DNA of 38,379 bases from Fermentimonas sp. (GTDB lineage: Bacteria > Bacteroidota > Bacteroidia > Bacteroidales > Dysgonomonadaceae). The stretch is from assembly GCA_028683355.1 (NCBI GenBank), contig JAQUIZ010000008.1:1-38379 (forward strand), written 5' to 3'. The notes under the pieces were generated by a model. The model did not search any database, was not told the origin of the DNA, and saw only the letters and a program-made list of their open reading frames with translations. Made by a program: the position numbers and the translations under genes. Positions 1 to 9,112 of the stretch are shown here, piece after piece; within the stretch, counting starts at the first letter, position 1; each line of letters starts with the position of its first letter.

Positions 1-799
1 CTGGAAAATTATAATCTTCTACTACAGCCCTGATTGACTCGTACAAAGAAGCGTACATCTGATCATCCTCTTCGTAATCGGTGAAACGACCTACAATAAA
101 ACCGCTAATTTTACTGAACACACCTGAGATTTTCAACTGGTGTATCATTCTATCAACCTTGTAAGGCAATTCACCTATATCTTCAATAAAAAGAATACCC
201 TTAGAGGGAATTCTTAAAAATTTTGAACCGAGCAATCCGCAGAAGACAGATAAGTTACCACCAAATAGTCTTCCAGTAGCCATACCAGAGCGGTTTAATG
301 AATTATACCCATTAACTGGAATTTTATATTCGACCGATTGACCTGAAAGTATACTTTTGGTATACCTCACAGATACATCTTCTGACCCTTCATCCGAAAA
401 ATGTTTTGCCATAGGTGCGTGCATTGAAGCAATTCCATTTTTTTGGAGTGCAGCATGCAGAGCAGTTATATCACTATAACCAATAACCCACTTTGGATGT
501 TTTCTTATTGATGAAAAATCTAGTTTATCAAGAAGATGAATAACACCATAGCCCCCTCTGGAACAGAAAATTAGTTTAACTAATGGATTATCAAAAGCAC
601 TTTGAAGATCAAATAAACGTTCATAAACCGATCCACTGAATCTGCCGGTTTCACCAAGAGCAAACCGGCCGAATTCAGTTTTTAGTCCCCAGTTTTCCAG
701 TATAGCCGCAGTATCATGCACGAGACATTCATCAATTTTCCCGGAAGGAGAAATGATAACTGCTTGATCATTGAACATTAATGGAGCCGGTCTAAGCAT
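1..799 (-). CDS. ldcA: LD-carboxypeptidase (peptidase S66), 3' end outside window
   Basis: This is a murein tetrapeptide carboxypeptidase that removes the terminal D-alanine from cytoplasmic muropeptides during peptidoglycan recycling. My reverse-strand translation begins MLRPAPLMFNDQAVIISPSG and stays open for 266 codons to the window edge. It contains the S66 nucleophile motif GYSDITALHAAL, the GRLFGGNLSVFCGLLGS segment and the FIEDIGE acidic segment. The family is usually about 300 residues, so roughly the last 35-40, including the expected catalytic His, lie outside. The chosen ATG at 797-799 is 17 bases after the gyrB stop, so the gene is probably transcribed from the gyrB promoter. The family call is confident; the exact substrate is inferred. 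Confidence 0.88.
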   Translation of the reverse strand, partial: MLRPAPLMFNDQAVIISPSGKIDECLVHDTAAILENWGLKTEFGRFALGETGRFSGSVYERLFDLQSAFDNPLVKLIFCSRGGYGVIHLLDKLDFSSIRKHPKWVIGYSDITALHAALQKNGIASMHAPMAKHFSDEGSEDVSVRYTKSILSGQSVEYKIPVNGYNSLNRSGMATGRLFGGNLSVFCGLLGSKFLRIPSKGILFIEDIGELPYKVDRMIHQLKISGVFSKISGFIVGRFTDYEEDDQMYASLYESIRAVVEDYNFP

Positions 800-816
800 T
801 ATAATTCTATTGATTG

Positions 817-2784
<1,968 letters not shown>

Positions 2785-2846
2785 TTAATTAAATCTTTCT
2801 AAAAATTAGGCATTTACAATCCTGTAATAATATTTACTTAAACAGA

Positions 2847-2880
2847 GCAAATATACAAAAAAAACGCCTCTAAAGCAATC
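2847..2880 (-). promoter_or_regulatory. Predicted gyrB promoter
   Basis: Reading the minus strand, a TTG at 2878-2876 is followed after 20 bases by TATATTTGC at 2855-2847. This matches the Bacteroidota primary-sigma pattern of a -33 TTTG-like element and a -7 TAnnTTTG element. Transcription would start near 2840 and leave a leader of about 65 bases before the gyrB ATG. Confidence 0.65.
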
Positions 2881-2920
2881 CTTTTTCGCTTTTTTACGGC
2901 TGTCTATATGGTCATTTTAC

Positions 2921-2949
2921 GAAAAAAGAGCGAACACACTGTCCGCTCT
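2921..2949 (-). terminator. Rho-independent terminator after the Dabb gene
   Basis: The arms at 2927-2936 and 2940-2949 form a 10-bp stem with one G.U pair and a 3-base loop. Read on the minus strand, the hairpin is followed by a T-tract (the run of A at 2922-2927 on the plus strand). It lies 22 bases beyond the stop of the Dabb gene and separates it from the gyrB promoter. Confidence 0.8.
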
Positions 2950-2971
2950 TCAATATGTTTAAAAGTTCAGC

Positions 2972-3277
2972 TTAAAACTCGTAATCTATAGCTGCTCTGG
3001 ATGTTCTGACCTTTGTTATATAAGCACCCACTTTCAGATGCTCTGGATGAACAGCGTAAGTTCTGACATCTTCCATTGAATCAAATTCACTTTCCAAAAT
3101 AATATCATGATTGTCAGCCGATGAATCAGAATGGTTTATCTTCACCTCTATTTTTCTTATCACAGGTATAGCATCTTTTAACGCCTCAAGCATTTCTTTA
3201 ATTATCAAAGCGTTCTCCGCTCTTGACTTACCTTCAGCCTCACTGGCCAGCTTAAATAAAACTATATGCTTTACCAT
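2972..3277 (-). CDS. Dabb-domain (stress-responsive alpha/beta barrel) protein
   Basis: The 101-residue protein begins MVKHIVLFKL, the typical first strand of a Dabb domain (a dimeric ferredoxin-like alpha/beta barrel). It also has the family's His-bearing segment, AVHPEHLKVG, and ends in a strand-like IDYEF. The domain fills the whole protein; there is no signal peptide. Members range from plant stress proteins to polyketide cyclases such as olivetolic acid cyclase, so the reaction here cannot be named. Two terminators bracket the gene, at 2921-2949 and 3331-3360, so it appears to be transcribed alone. I did not recognise a clear promoter in the short upstream gap. Confidence 0.85.
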   Translation of the reverse strand: MVKHIVLFKLASEAEGKSRAENALIIKEMLEALKDAIPVIRKIEVKINHSDSSADNHDIILESEFDSMEDVRTYAVHPEHLKVGAYITKVRTSRAAIDYEF

Positions 3278-3330
3278 AACTATTTGACCTATTTTAATTA
3301 ATGAATAACTATCAAACTTTCAAAAAACAG

Positions 3331-3360
3331 AAAAAGCCGAACAAATATGATCGGCTTTTT
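3331..3360 (-). terminator. Terminator after rpsT
   Basis: A perfect 10-bp inverted repeat (3331-3340 with 3351-3360, arm AAAAAGCCGA) encloses a 10-base loop. On the minus strand the second arm ends in a T-run, with more T-rich sequence beyond. It lies 24 bases past the rpsT stop and probably ends the tRNA-Glu/rpsT transcript. The A/T tails on both arms mean it could work in both directions. Confidence 0.85.
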
Positions 3361-3383
3361 CTCTATATTATTAACTGTATTAA

Positions 3384-3638
3384 TCAGCTTAGCTTATTCA
3401 AGTGAGCAGCTAATTTTGATTTTAGATTGTTGGCTTTATTCTGATGAATAACATTTTTCTTTGCTAGTTTGTCTAACATTGAACAAACCTCTGGATACAT
3501 CTTTTGTGCCTCCTCTTTTGAATCAGTAGAACGGAATTTACGAACTTTATTTCTAGTTGTGCGTGAAGCATATCTATTTGTAAGACGCAGAGCTTTTGTC
3601 TGCCTGATTCTTTTAACTGATGATTTATGATTTGCCAT
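3384..3638 (-). CDS. rpsT: 30S ribosomal protein S20
   Basis: Ribosomal protein S20 binds 16S rRNA in the body of the small subunit. The 84-residue, strongly basic protein begins [19 protein letters not shown] and is rich in Lys and Arg through an all-helical body, as expected. The ATG at 3636-3638 lies 28 bases from the 3' end of the upstream tRNA-Glu gene. There is no terminator between them, so tRNA and rpsT probably share one transcript from the promoter at 3790-3822. A terminator follows at 3331-3360. Confidence 0.96.
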   Translation of the reverse strand: MANHKSSVKRIRQTKALRLTNRYASRTTRNKVRKFRSTDSKEEAQKMYPEVCSMLDKLAKKNVIHQNKANNLKSKLAAHLNKLS

Positions 3639-3666
3639 TTCGTTGACTTTATTTCTTTTTTATTAG

Positions 3667-3738
3667 TAGCCCATAGGAGAGTCGAACTCCTCTTTCAAGA
3701 ATGAAAATCTTGCGTCCTAACCGATAGACGAATGGGCC
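3667..3738 (-). tRNA. tRNA-Glu (anticodon TTC)
   Basis: The 72-base gene folds as a standard cloverleaf on the minus strand. The 5' acceptor strand is GGCCCAT, and the 3' strand ATGGGCT gives a G.U pair at position 1-72 and discriminator A. The anticodon stem is CAAGA/TCTTG around the loop TTTTCAT, with anticodon TTC. The T arm is AGGAG-TTCGACT-CTCCT. The 3' CCA is not encoded, so it must be added afterwards. It lies directly upstream of rpsT. Confidence 0.95.
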
Positions 3739-3789
3739 ATTGCAGGCGTTAACCTTTTTAATCTGATAGCCGAGGCTCAAATTGCGGGT

Positions 3790-3822
3790 GCAAATATAGA
3801 ACGTTTTTCTTTAACTGCAAAA
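3790..3822 (-). promoter_or_regulatory. Predicted tRNA-Glu/rpsT promoter
   Basis: On the minus strand TTTTG at 3822-3818 is followed after 19 bases by TATATTTGC at 3798-3790. This is one of the best matches in the window to the Bacteroidota -33/-7 consensus. The expected start near 3783 leaves about 45 bases to be trimmed from the 5' side of the tRNA. Confidence 0.75.
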
Positions 3823-4078
3823 CTTTCTGCAAACTTTTCCTTATTTTTTTTCAAAACAATAAATAAAATCGACTTTTAGATAGCCCTTACTTTATAATAA
3901 TGTGTAATTTCCATTACATCGGTATAACATAGTTATAATATAAGTTTAGTATACTCCAGTAATTATTGTTTTGTATTCGTATATCATCAGTGTTAGGTAA
4001 AAAGAATATAAGAGCAAGGTAAGAACAATGTATCATTTTGCTTAGTTTTACAACAAAACTTTTTTCCGTTTAATAAAA

Positions 4079-4110
4079 TTGGTACTTTTAAATATTTTAT
4101 CTATTTTTGC
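4079..4110 (+). promoter_or_regulatory. Predicted rpmH promoter
   Basis: TTG at 4079-4081 is followed after 20 bases by TATTTTTGC at 4102-4110, which fits the TAnnTTTG -7 element. The predicted start near 4117 gives an rpmH leader of about 60 bases. Confidence 0.65.
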
Positions 4111-4175
4111 ACCCCGTAATAGATTTGAATTAAGCGGATCAATAGAATTTGAATAGTAAATAATAATATAGTCAA

Positions 4176-4322
4176 ATGAAAAGAACATTCCAGCCGTCAA
4201 ACAGAAAGAGAAAAAACAAACATGGCTTCCGTACCAGAATGGCTACAAAGAACGGTAGAAAAGTACTTGCCTTACGTCGTGCAAAAGGCAGAGCAAGATT
4301 AACTGTATCCGACGAATATTAA
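4176..4322 (+). CDS. rpmH: 50S ribosomal protein L34
   Basis: L34 is a small, highly basic protein of the large ribosomal subunit. The 48-codon frame reads [20 protein letters not shown] and continues through [20 protein letters not shown] to VSDEY. This covers the whole conserved family sequence, so the gene is complete despite its size. It has its own predicted promoter upstream and a terminator at 4397-4433, so it seems to be transcribed alone. In many bacteria rpmH sits next to rnpA and dnaA, which is not the case here. Confidence 0.97.
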   Translation: MKRTFQPSNRKRKNKHGFRTRMATKNGRKVLALRRAKGRARLTVSDEY

Positions 4323-4366
4323 TAATTCCGTAACTGCAACAGACGGAGTCGGTGAAAGCATTATAC

Positions 4367-4393
4367 CCGCGAAAGAATGATATTTATTCGCGG
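4367..4393 (+). repeat. Inverted repeat downstream of rpmH
   Basis: A perfect 7-bp inverted repeat (CCGCGAA at 4367-4373 with TTCGCGG at 4387-4393) lies 44 bases after the rpmH stop and just before the terminator. Its GC-rich arms stand out in AT-rich surroundings. It may protect the 3' end or be a processing site; the role is not shown by the sequence. Confidence 0.45.
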
Positions 4394-4396
4394 AAG

Positions 4397-4433
4397 AAAC
4401 AGGAATACGGTATATCCGCATTTCTGTTTTTTT
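4397..4433 (+). terminator. Rho-independent terminator of rpmH
   Basis: The arms at 4397-4410 and 4416-4429 pair as AAACAG/CTGTTT, one G.U, AAT/ATT, one mismatch and CGG/CCG around a 5-base loop. A T-run follows directly. Confidence 0.75.
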
Positions 4434-4512
4434 GTTTGGTCTTCCTCTGCTATCATTTTTTTAGTACTTTTGTAAAGTGTAAATAGTTCACGCAATAACT
4501 AACGCTGTCGTT

Positions 4513-5178
4513 ATGAGCAAAAAAAAGGTCGATACGCCAATTTTCGGAAACAGTATCTTAAAAAATATATCTGTGATGGTCATCACAGGAATAATTCTAG
4601 TTGTGATCGTACTATTACTCCTGAATTTATACACCAGGCATGGTCAAAATGTTGTGGTACCCCGACTTGAGGGTTTGCAGATAGAGGAGGCAAACATTAT
4701 CCTAAAGGCTAAAGGACTTCATGCAGAAATAGTGGACTCCGTTTATCTCCGAGATGCAGTCCCCGGAGCAATTTTAGATCAAACACCCAAGTCTGATAAC
4801 AAAGTAAAAGAGGGGCGATCTATATATGTTACAGTATATTCAAAGAATCCACAACAAATAGCGGTTCCCGGACTTGTAGATTACTCCACTCGTCAGGCTG
4901 TTGCACTGCTCAACTCACTCGGCTTTACACAGCTTTCAATTGAAGAGGTAGCTTCAGAATACTCAGGACTGGTTATGGCAGTTGAGTATCACGGAAGAGC
5001 ATTACTCCCTGACGAAAAAATACCAGCCGGATCTCCCCTGAACCTAAAAGTGAGCAGCAGCGAGCTTGCAGATTCCTTGGGTGTTAATGATGAAATTATT
5101 ATTGCACCGGGTAGGTTGAATAATAATTCTGAAAATCAGTCCTCTGGTGAAGGTGGCTTCGATGATTCATTTTTCTAA
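4513..5178 (+). CDS. Membrane-anchored PASTA-domain protein
   Basis: The 221-residue protein has a short basic cytoplasmic N-terminus, one membrane segment at about 19-41 (ISVMVITGIILVVIVLLLL) and an extracytoplasmic part. PASTA units span about 47-110 (VPRLEGLQIEEANIILKAKG, then DQTPKSDNKVKEG) and about 115-182 (VPGLVDYSTRQAVALLNSLG, then PDEKIPAGSPLNLKVS). A Ser/Asn-rich tail follows. PASTA domains bind peptidoglycan or the division machinery. In Gram-positives they are fused to Ser/Thr kinases or PBPs, but no catalytic domain is present here. It starts a tight run with the rluD-type gene and ddl, which agrees with an envelope role. The function is inferred. Confidence 0.88.
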   Translation: MSKKKVDTPIFGNSILKNISVMVITGIILVVIVLLLLNLYTRHGQNVVVPRLEGLQIEEANIILKAKGLHAEIVDSVYLRDAVPGAILDQTPKSDNKVKEGRSIYVTVYSKNPQQIAVPGLVDYSTRQAVALLNSLGFTQLSIEEVASEYSGLVMAVEYHGRALLPDEKIPAGSPLNLKVSSSELADSLGVNDEIIIAPGRLNNNSENQSSGEGGFDDSFF

Positions 5179-5189
5179 ATATATGCCTT

Positions 5190-6275
5190 GTGACAGAAAA
5201 CGATTATGACAACATCGACTTTTTGCCGGAGGATGAAGATGAGATAACAGAAGACACTCACGATCAAAATCAAAAATACGAGCATTATCGATTTGTAGCA
5301 GACAAAGGGCAAGGTCCTCTTAGAGTCGACAAATTTTTATCGGCACGTATCGAAGGAGCCTCGAGAAACCGCATACAACAGGCTGCTGATGCCAATTCAA
5401 TTCTTGTAAACGGTAATCCTGTAAAATCTAATTATAAAGTTAAACCTCAGGATGTAATTACTCTTGTACTTGACTGGCCAAAGCGTGAGCTGGAAATTAT
5501 TCCAGAGAATATCCCTCTGAATATTGTTTATGAAGATGATGATCTGATGGTGGTAAACAAACCTCCCGGAATGGTTGTACACCCAGGTCACGGAAACTAC
5601 ACCGGAACACTTGTCAATGCAATTGCATATCATCTAGGTTATAAAAATATTAAAGATATTGAAGACCCCAGATTGGGATTAGTGCACAGAATAGATAAAG
5701 ATACTTCAGGGTTGTTGTTAATCGCGAAAACCCCAAATGCTAAAACAGATCTTTCAGGTCAGTTTTTCCGCAAGGAAACAAAACGATTATATACAGCACT
5801 TGTTTGGGGAAACGTAACTGAAGACAGCGGTACGATAGAAGGGAATATTGGTCGCGACCCCAGAGACCGGATGCTCATGAAAGTATTTCCCGAAGGGGAG
5901 CAGGGTAAAACAGCAGTAACCCACTACCGTGTTCTTGAGCGTTTTGGTTATGTTACCCTTGTAGAGTGTAAACTTGATACCGGACGAACTCATCAGATTC
6001 GTGTTCATATGAAATATCTGGGACACACTCTGTTTAATGATGAACGTTATGGCGGCAACGATATACTTCGAGGCACACGTTTTGCGAAATACAAACAATT
6101 TATTTATAATTGCTTCGAAATTTGTCCTCGACAATGCCTGCATGCTAAATCGTTGGGTTTTGTGCATCCCTCATCCCGCCAGGAGCTGAATTTTGAGAGT
6201 GAGCTGCCTGATGACATGCGAGCAGTTATTGAAAAGTGGAGAATTTATACAGATTCAAGAGATCTAAACGGTTAA
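5190..6275 (+). CDS. rluD: RluA/RluD-family 23S rRNA pseudouridine synthase
   Basis: The enzyme isomerises specific uridines in large-subunit rRNA to pseudouridine. The 361-residue protein has an acidic N-terminal extension of about 35 residues, an S4 RNA-binding domain at about 44-100, and the catalytic domain. That domain contains HRIDKDTSGLLLIAK, with catalytic Asp169 in the HRID motif, and RTHQIRVHMKYLGH. I used the GTG at 5190-5192, 11 bases after the PASTA stop; no in-frame ATG occurs in the acidic extension, so this is the best start. S4-bearing members are usually RluC or RluD; RluD is favoured, but the target sites cannot be read from the sequence. Confidence 0.9.
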   Translation: MTENDYDNIDFLPEDEDEITEDTHDQNQKYEHYRFVADKGQGPLRVDKFLSARIEGASRNRIQQAADANSILVNGNPVKSNYKVKPQDVITLVLDWPKRELEIIPENIPLNIVYEDDDLMVVNKPPGMVVHPGHGNYTGTLVNAIAYHLGYKNIKDIEDPRLGLVHRIDKDTSGLLLIAKTPNAKTDLSGQFFRKETKRLYTALVWGNVTEDSGTIEGNIGRDPRDRMLMKVFPEGEQGKTAVTHYRVLERFGYVTLVECKLDTGRTHQIRVHMKYLGHTLFNDERYGGNDILRGTRFAKYKQFIYNCFEICPRQCLHAKSLGFVHPSSRQELNFESELPDDMRAVIEKWRIYTDSRDLNG

Positions 6276-6333
6276 GCCAGGCACTTAATCTAAAATACAC
6301 AAACATCCTATTAGCTCAATTTTAAGTATACAT

Positions 6334-7320
6334 ATGAAGAAAAATATTGCTGTTGTCTGGGGAGGTTATTCAAGTGAAAAAGTTGTCTCAGAGAAGAGTG
6401 CTGAAGGAATCAGTTCCTTTATTGACAAGGAAAAATATAACACGTACAAGGTAAGAATTGATCGTGATTCATGGGTGGTGGAATATAAAAACAGTTATCT
6501 TCCTGTAAACAAAAATGACTTCAGTTTTGTGGCAAACGAAGATAAGATATTTTTTGATTTCGCATACAACACAATTCACGGTACACCTGGAGAAGACGGA
6601 CTACTACAAGGATATTTTGACATGCTTAGTATACCTTACTCAAACTGTGGTGTACTTGCCTCTGCACTTACGTTCAATAAATTCACATCCAATAATTTCC
6701 TGAAAAGTTTCGGAATCAAGGTTGCTGACTCTATACTACTAAGAAAGGGTGATGAAATTGATATTGACTCAATAGCTGAACAACTAGGTCTGCCTGTTTT
6801 TGTTAAACCAAACGTGGGTGGATCAAGCTTTGCTACTACTAAAGTGAAGGAGGCTCCTAAAATGAAAGAGGCAATCGATGAAGCATTCGCAGAAGCACCT
6901 GAGGTAATAATAGAAAGTTTTGTTAAGGGTATAGAAGTTACCTGTGGATGCTACGAAACAGAAAAAGGTTTAACTGTACTGCCACTGACGGAAGTAGTGA
7001 CTGAAAATGAGTTTTTCGACTATGGCGCAAAGTACCTGGGTGAGGTTGAAGAGATTACACCTGCACGCATTTCGAAAGAACTAACTCTGGAAATTCAGAG
7101 GGAAACCGAAAGAATATACAAACTGATAGGAGCAAAAGGAATAATAAGAGCTGACTATATCATTACTAACAATACACCTGTATTATTAGAAGTTAATACA
7201 ACTCCCGGTATGACAGCTACAAGCTTTATTCCTCAGCAGGTCGCTGCAGCAGGATTAAAAATGAAAGATGTAATAACAGAAATTATTGAAACAGAATTCA
7301 ATAAAACTCAATCACTGTAA
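6334..7320 (+). CDS. ddl: D-alanine--D-alanine ligase
   Basis: The enzyme makes D-Ala-D-Ala for the peptidoglycan stem peptide in the cytoplasm, using ATP. The 328-residue ATP-grasp protein has the N-terminal VVWGGYSSE, then HGTPGEDGLLQGYFD, the flexible ATP loop GGSSFATTKV, IESFVKGIEVT, and the C-terminal metal/ATP segment EVNTTPGMTATSFIPQQ. The length is normal for Ddl. It sits 58 bases after the rluD-type gene and 14 bases before the acyltransferase, in what looks like one transcription unit. Upstream PASTA and downstream lipid genes fit an envelope-synthesis cluster. Confidence 0.95.
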   Translation: MKKNIAVVWGGYSSEKVVSEKSAEGISSFIDKEKYNTYKVRIDRDSWVVEYKNSYLPVNKNDFSFVANEDKIFFDFAYNTIHGTPGEDGLLQGYFDMLSIPYSNCGVLASALTFNKFTSNNFLKSFGIKVADSILLRKGDEIDIDSIAEQLGLPVFVKPNVGGSSFATTKVKEAPKMKEAIDEAFAEAPEVIIESFVKGIEVTCGCYETEKGLTVLPLTEVVTENEFFDYGAKYLGEVEEITPARISKELTLEIQRETERIYKLIGAKGIIRADYIITNNTPVLLEVNTTPGMTATSFIPQQVAAAGLKMKDVITEIIETEFNKTQSL

Positions 7321-7334
7321 ATAATTATAGCATT

Positions 7335-8486
7335 ATGGATAATTCAGATAATCAGTTCGATGATATACGCCCTTTGAATGATAATGAAGTACCTGAAGCA
7401 ATTGCTCAACTAATAGCAGATGAAAAATTCAAAAGAGCAGCCGAGCAAATTGTAAAACCTTATACATGGGAACAATTCACCTCATTATTATCAACATGTA
7501 ATTCCCAGTACGACTTCCAAAGAAAGATTGTTTACCCGATAATGAATCGGTTGATTGAGAAAACAACAAAAGAAATGAATGGTTATGGATGGGAAAATGT
7601 AAAGGAAAACGAAGGTAACCTTTTCATCTCTAACCATCGCGATATTGTACTTGATGCTGCCTTCTTTAACATGTTACTTTTCGATAAAAATCAGAATACT
7701 ACCGAGATAGCTATTGGTGACAACCTGCTTATCTATCCCTGGATTGAAAAACTTGTTCGTATAAATAAAAGTTTCATAGTAAAAAGAGGGGTTTCAGTAC
7801 GACAGATGCTGATTGTATCAAAACATCTGTCAGATTATATACATGACTGTATAAGAAACCGCAACCAATCAATATGGCTTGCCCAGAGAGAGGGACGTGC
7901 AAAGGATTCTGATGACAGAACGCAAACAAGCTTGTTGAAGATGCTCACGCTTCATGACAGTTCAGACCCGTTGAATACAATAAAACAGCTTAACATCATT
8001 CCTCTCTCAATATCTTATGAATTTGACCCATGCGATTTTCTGAAGGCAAAGGAGTATCAGCTAAAACGTGACAATCCTGAACATAAAAAAAGTCAGGCTG
8101 ATGACATTGAAAACATGTATACCGGAATGGTAGGTTATAAAGGAAGGGTACATTTCAGACTAGGTGAATGTATTAACCCGGTTATAAGTGATATCCCATC
8201 AGAAACAGGAAGAAATGAAATGCTTGATAAGGTTGCAGAAATTATTGACAGGGCAATATTCAGAAACTATTCTTTTTTTCCTTTAAATTATATCGCATAT
8301 GACCTGATGACAGGTTCACAAATGTTCGCTTCTGAATATAGTAATGAGGAGAAGCAAAATTTCATCAATTATATTAATTCACAGGTTGAAAAAATTGACA
8401 TCCCAAATAAAGATGTGGAATTTCTGCGCAGTAAAATGATTGAGATGTATGGTAATACCGTTAAAAACCACCTGAACAGCAAATAA
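7335..8486 (+). CDS. PlsC-like glycerolipid acyltransferase
   Basis: The 383-residue protein carries an LPLAT acyltransferase domain, so it probably transfers a fatty acyl chain to a glycerol-phosphate or related lipid. The His-Asp motif is ISNHRDIVLDAAFF near residues 98-111, and a substrate-binding motif of the GREG type appears as WLAQREGRAKDSDD. The His101-to-Asp107 spacing has one residue more than the classic NHx4D, although Asp103 could also contribute. There is no signal peptide or clear transmembrane helix, so it may be peripheral to the inner membrane. It follows ddl by 14 bases and precedes the lipoprotein gene by 8. The exact substrate is unknown. Confidence 0.8.
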   Translation: MDNSDNQFDDIRPLNDNEVPEAIAQLIADEKFKRAAEQIVKPYTWEQFTSLLSTCNSQYDFQRKIVYPIMNRLIEKTTKEMNGYGWENVKENEGNLFISNHRDIVLDAAFFNMLLFDKNQNTTEIAIGDNLLIYPWIEKLVRINKSFIVKRGVSVRQMLIVSKHLSDYIHDCIRNRNQSIWLAQREGRAKDSDDRTQTSLLKMLTLHDSSDPLNTIKQLNIIPLSISYEFDPCDFLKAKEYQLKRDNPEHKKSQADDIENMYTGMVGYKGRVHFRLGECINPVISDIPSETGRNEMLDKVAEIIDRAIFRNYSFFPLNYIAYDLMTGSQMFASEYSNEEKQNFINYINSQVEKIDIPNKDVEFLRSKMIEMYGNTVKNHLNSK

Positions 8487-8494
8487 TTTCCGTA

Positions 8495-9112
8495 ATGAAA
8501 AACTTTACACTCACTCTTTTAGTTATGTTATCTTTTACCCTTTTTCAGGGTTGTGATAAAGAAACGGAAAGAATGGAGGATTTTCTTGCTGAGTTTGCTA
8601 CTGTTATTAAACAAGGTGATTCATACCGTTTTGAGCTAGATAATGGCAAAATATTAACTCCAGTTGATATTAAGGATTATTCTGGGAGTGATGGTGAAAG
8701 AGTTATTATTTACTGGACACCCATATATGGTGATTCAGTTAAAATAAATCACATTTTGCCAATTTTTTCAGGCGGTGTACTTATTGAAGGATTTCCTGAA
8801 AGATATATTAATGATCCGTTAAAAATAACGAGTGTTTGGGTTGAGGGTGAATATTTGAATCTCATTCTTGAAATCGAATACCACAATACTCCTCACAGTT
8901 TTGCACTATTCAAAGACACATCAGTAACCGGTACAGATCTTTATTTAGCTCATTCAAATAACAACGACCAGCCGGGTTATCCGCAGGCAATGTATGCCTC
9001 GTTCAACCTTAAGACTCTCCGCAGTCAAAACGGAGCCGCGGTACCATTCAGATTATTTATTAATACAAATAAGGGATTGCAACAATTCAACTTCCTAATA
9101 GGAGCTCGTTAA
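8495..9112 (+). CDS. NigD-like lipoprotein
   Basis: The 205-residue product starts with a lipoprotein signal: basic MKNF, a hydrophobic stretch and the lipobox LFQGC with Cys20. The mature part resembles the NigD-like family of Bacteroidales, with an N-terminal beta-rich part at about 45-100 (ELDNGKILTPVDIKDYSG, ERVIIYWTPIYGDSVKIN) and a second beta domain ending PFRLFINTNKGLQQFNFLIG. NigD was first named in bacteriocin (nigrescin) clusters, but family members are widespread and their role is unclear. It ends the PASTA-to-lipoprotein run. Its last 18 bases overlap the 3' end of the convergent TonB-family gene. Confidence 0.75.
   Translation: MKNFTLTLLVMLSFTLFQGCDKETERMEDFLAEFATVIKQGDSYRFELDNGKILTPVDIKDYSGSDGERVIIYWTPIYGDSVKINHILPIFSGGVLIEGFPERYINDPLKITSVWVEGEYLNLILEIEYHNTPHSFALFKDTSVTGTDLYLAHSNNNDQPGYPQAMYASFNLKTLRSQNGAAVPFRLFINTNKGLQQFNFLIGAR

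Larger units (their letters stand above)
3739..4175. other. Intergenic region between divergent tRNA-Glu and rpmH
   Basis: This stretch of about 437 bases lies between divergent transcripts. It holds the tRNA-Glu/rpsT promoter at one end and the rpmH promoter at the other. The middle part, about 3830-4070, is very AT-rich with several homopolymer runs. I see no open frame with a recognisable product, no long inverted repeat and no RNA family there. Confidence 0.6.

Noticed and set aside
3830..4070. Possible small gene or attachment site next to tRNA-Glu
   Set aside because: The region lies on the 5' side of the tRNA, has no duplicate of the tRNA 3' end, no integrase nearby and no plausible reading frame.
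4367..4433. Riboswitch or small RNA after rpmH
   Set aside because: Only two simple hairpins are visible, one being a terminator; no known conserved RNA core is recognisable.
8495..9112. Bacteriocin cluster suggested by the NigD-like name
   Set aside because: No nigrescin-type structural or export genes lie next to it, and the NigD-like family is widespread outside such clusters.
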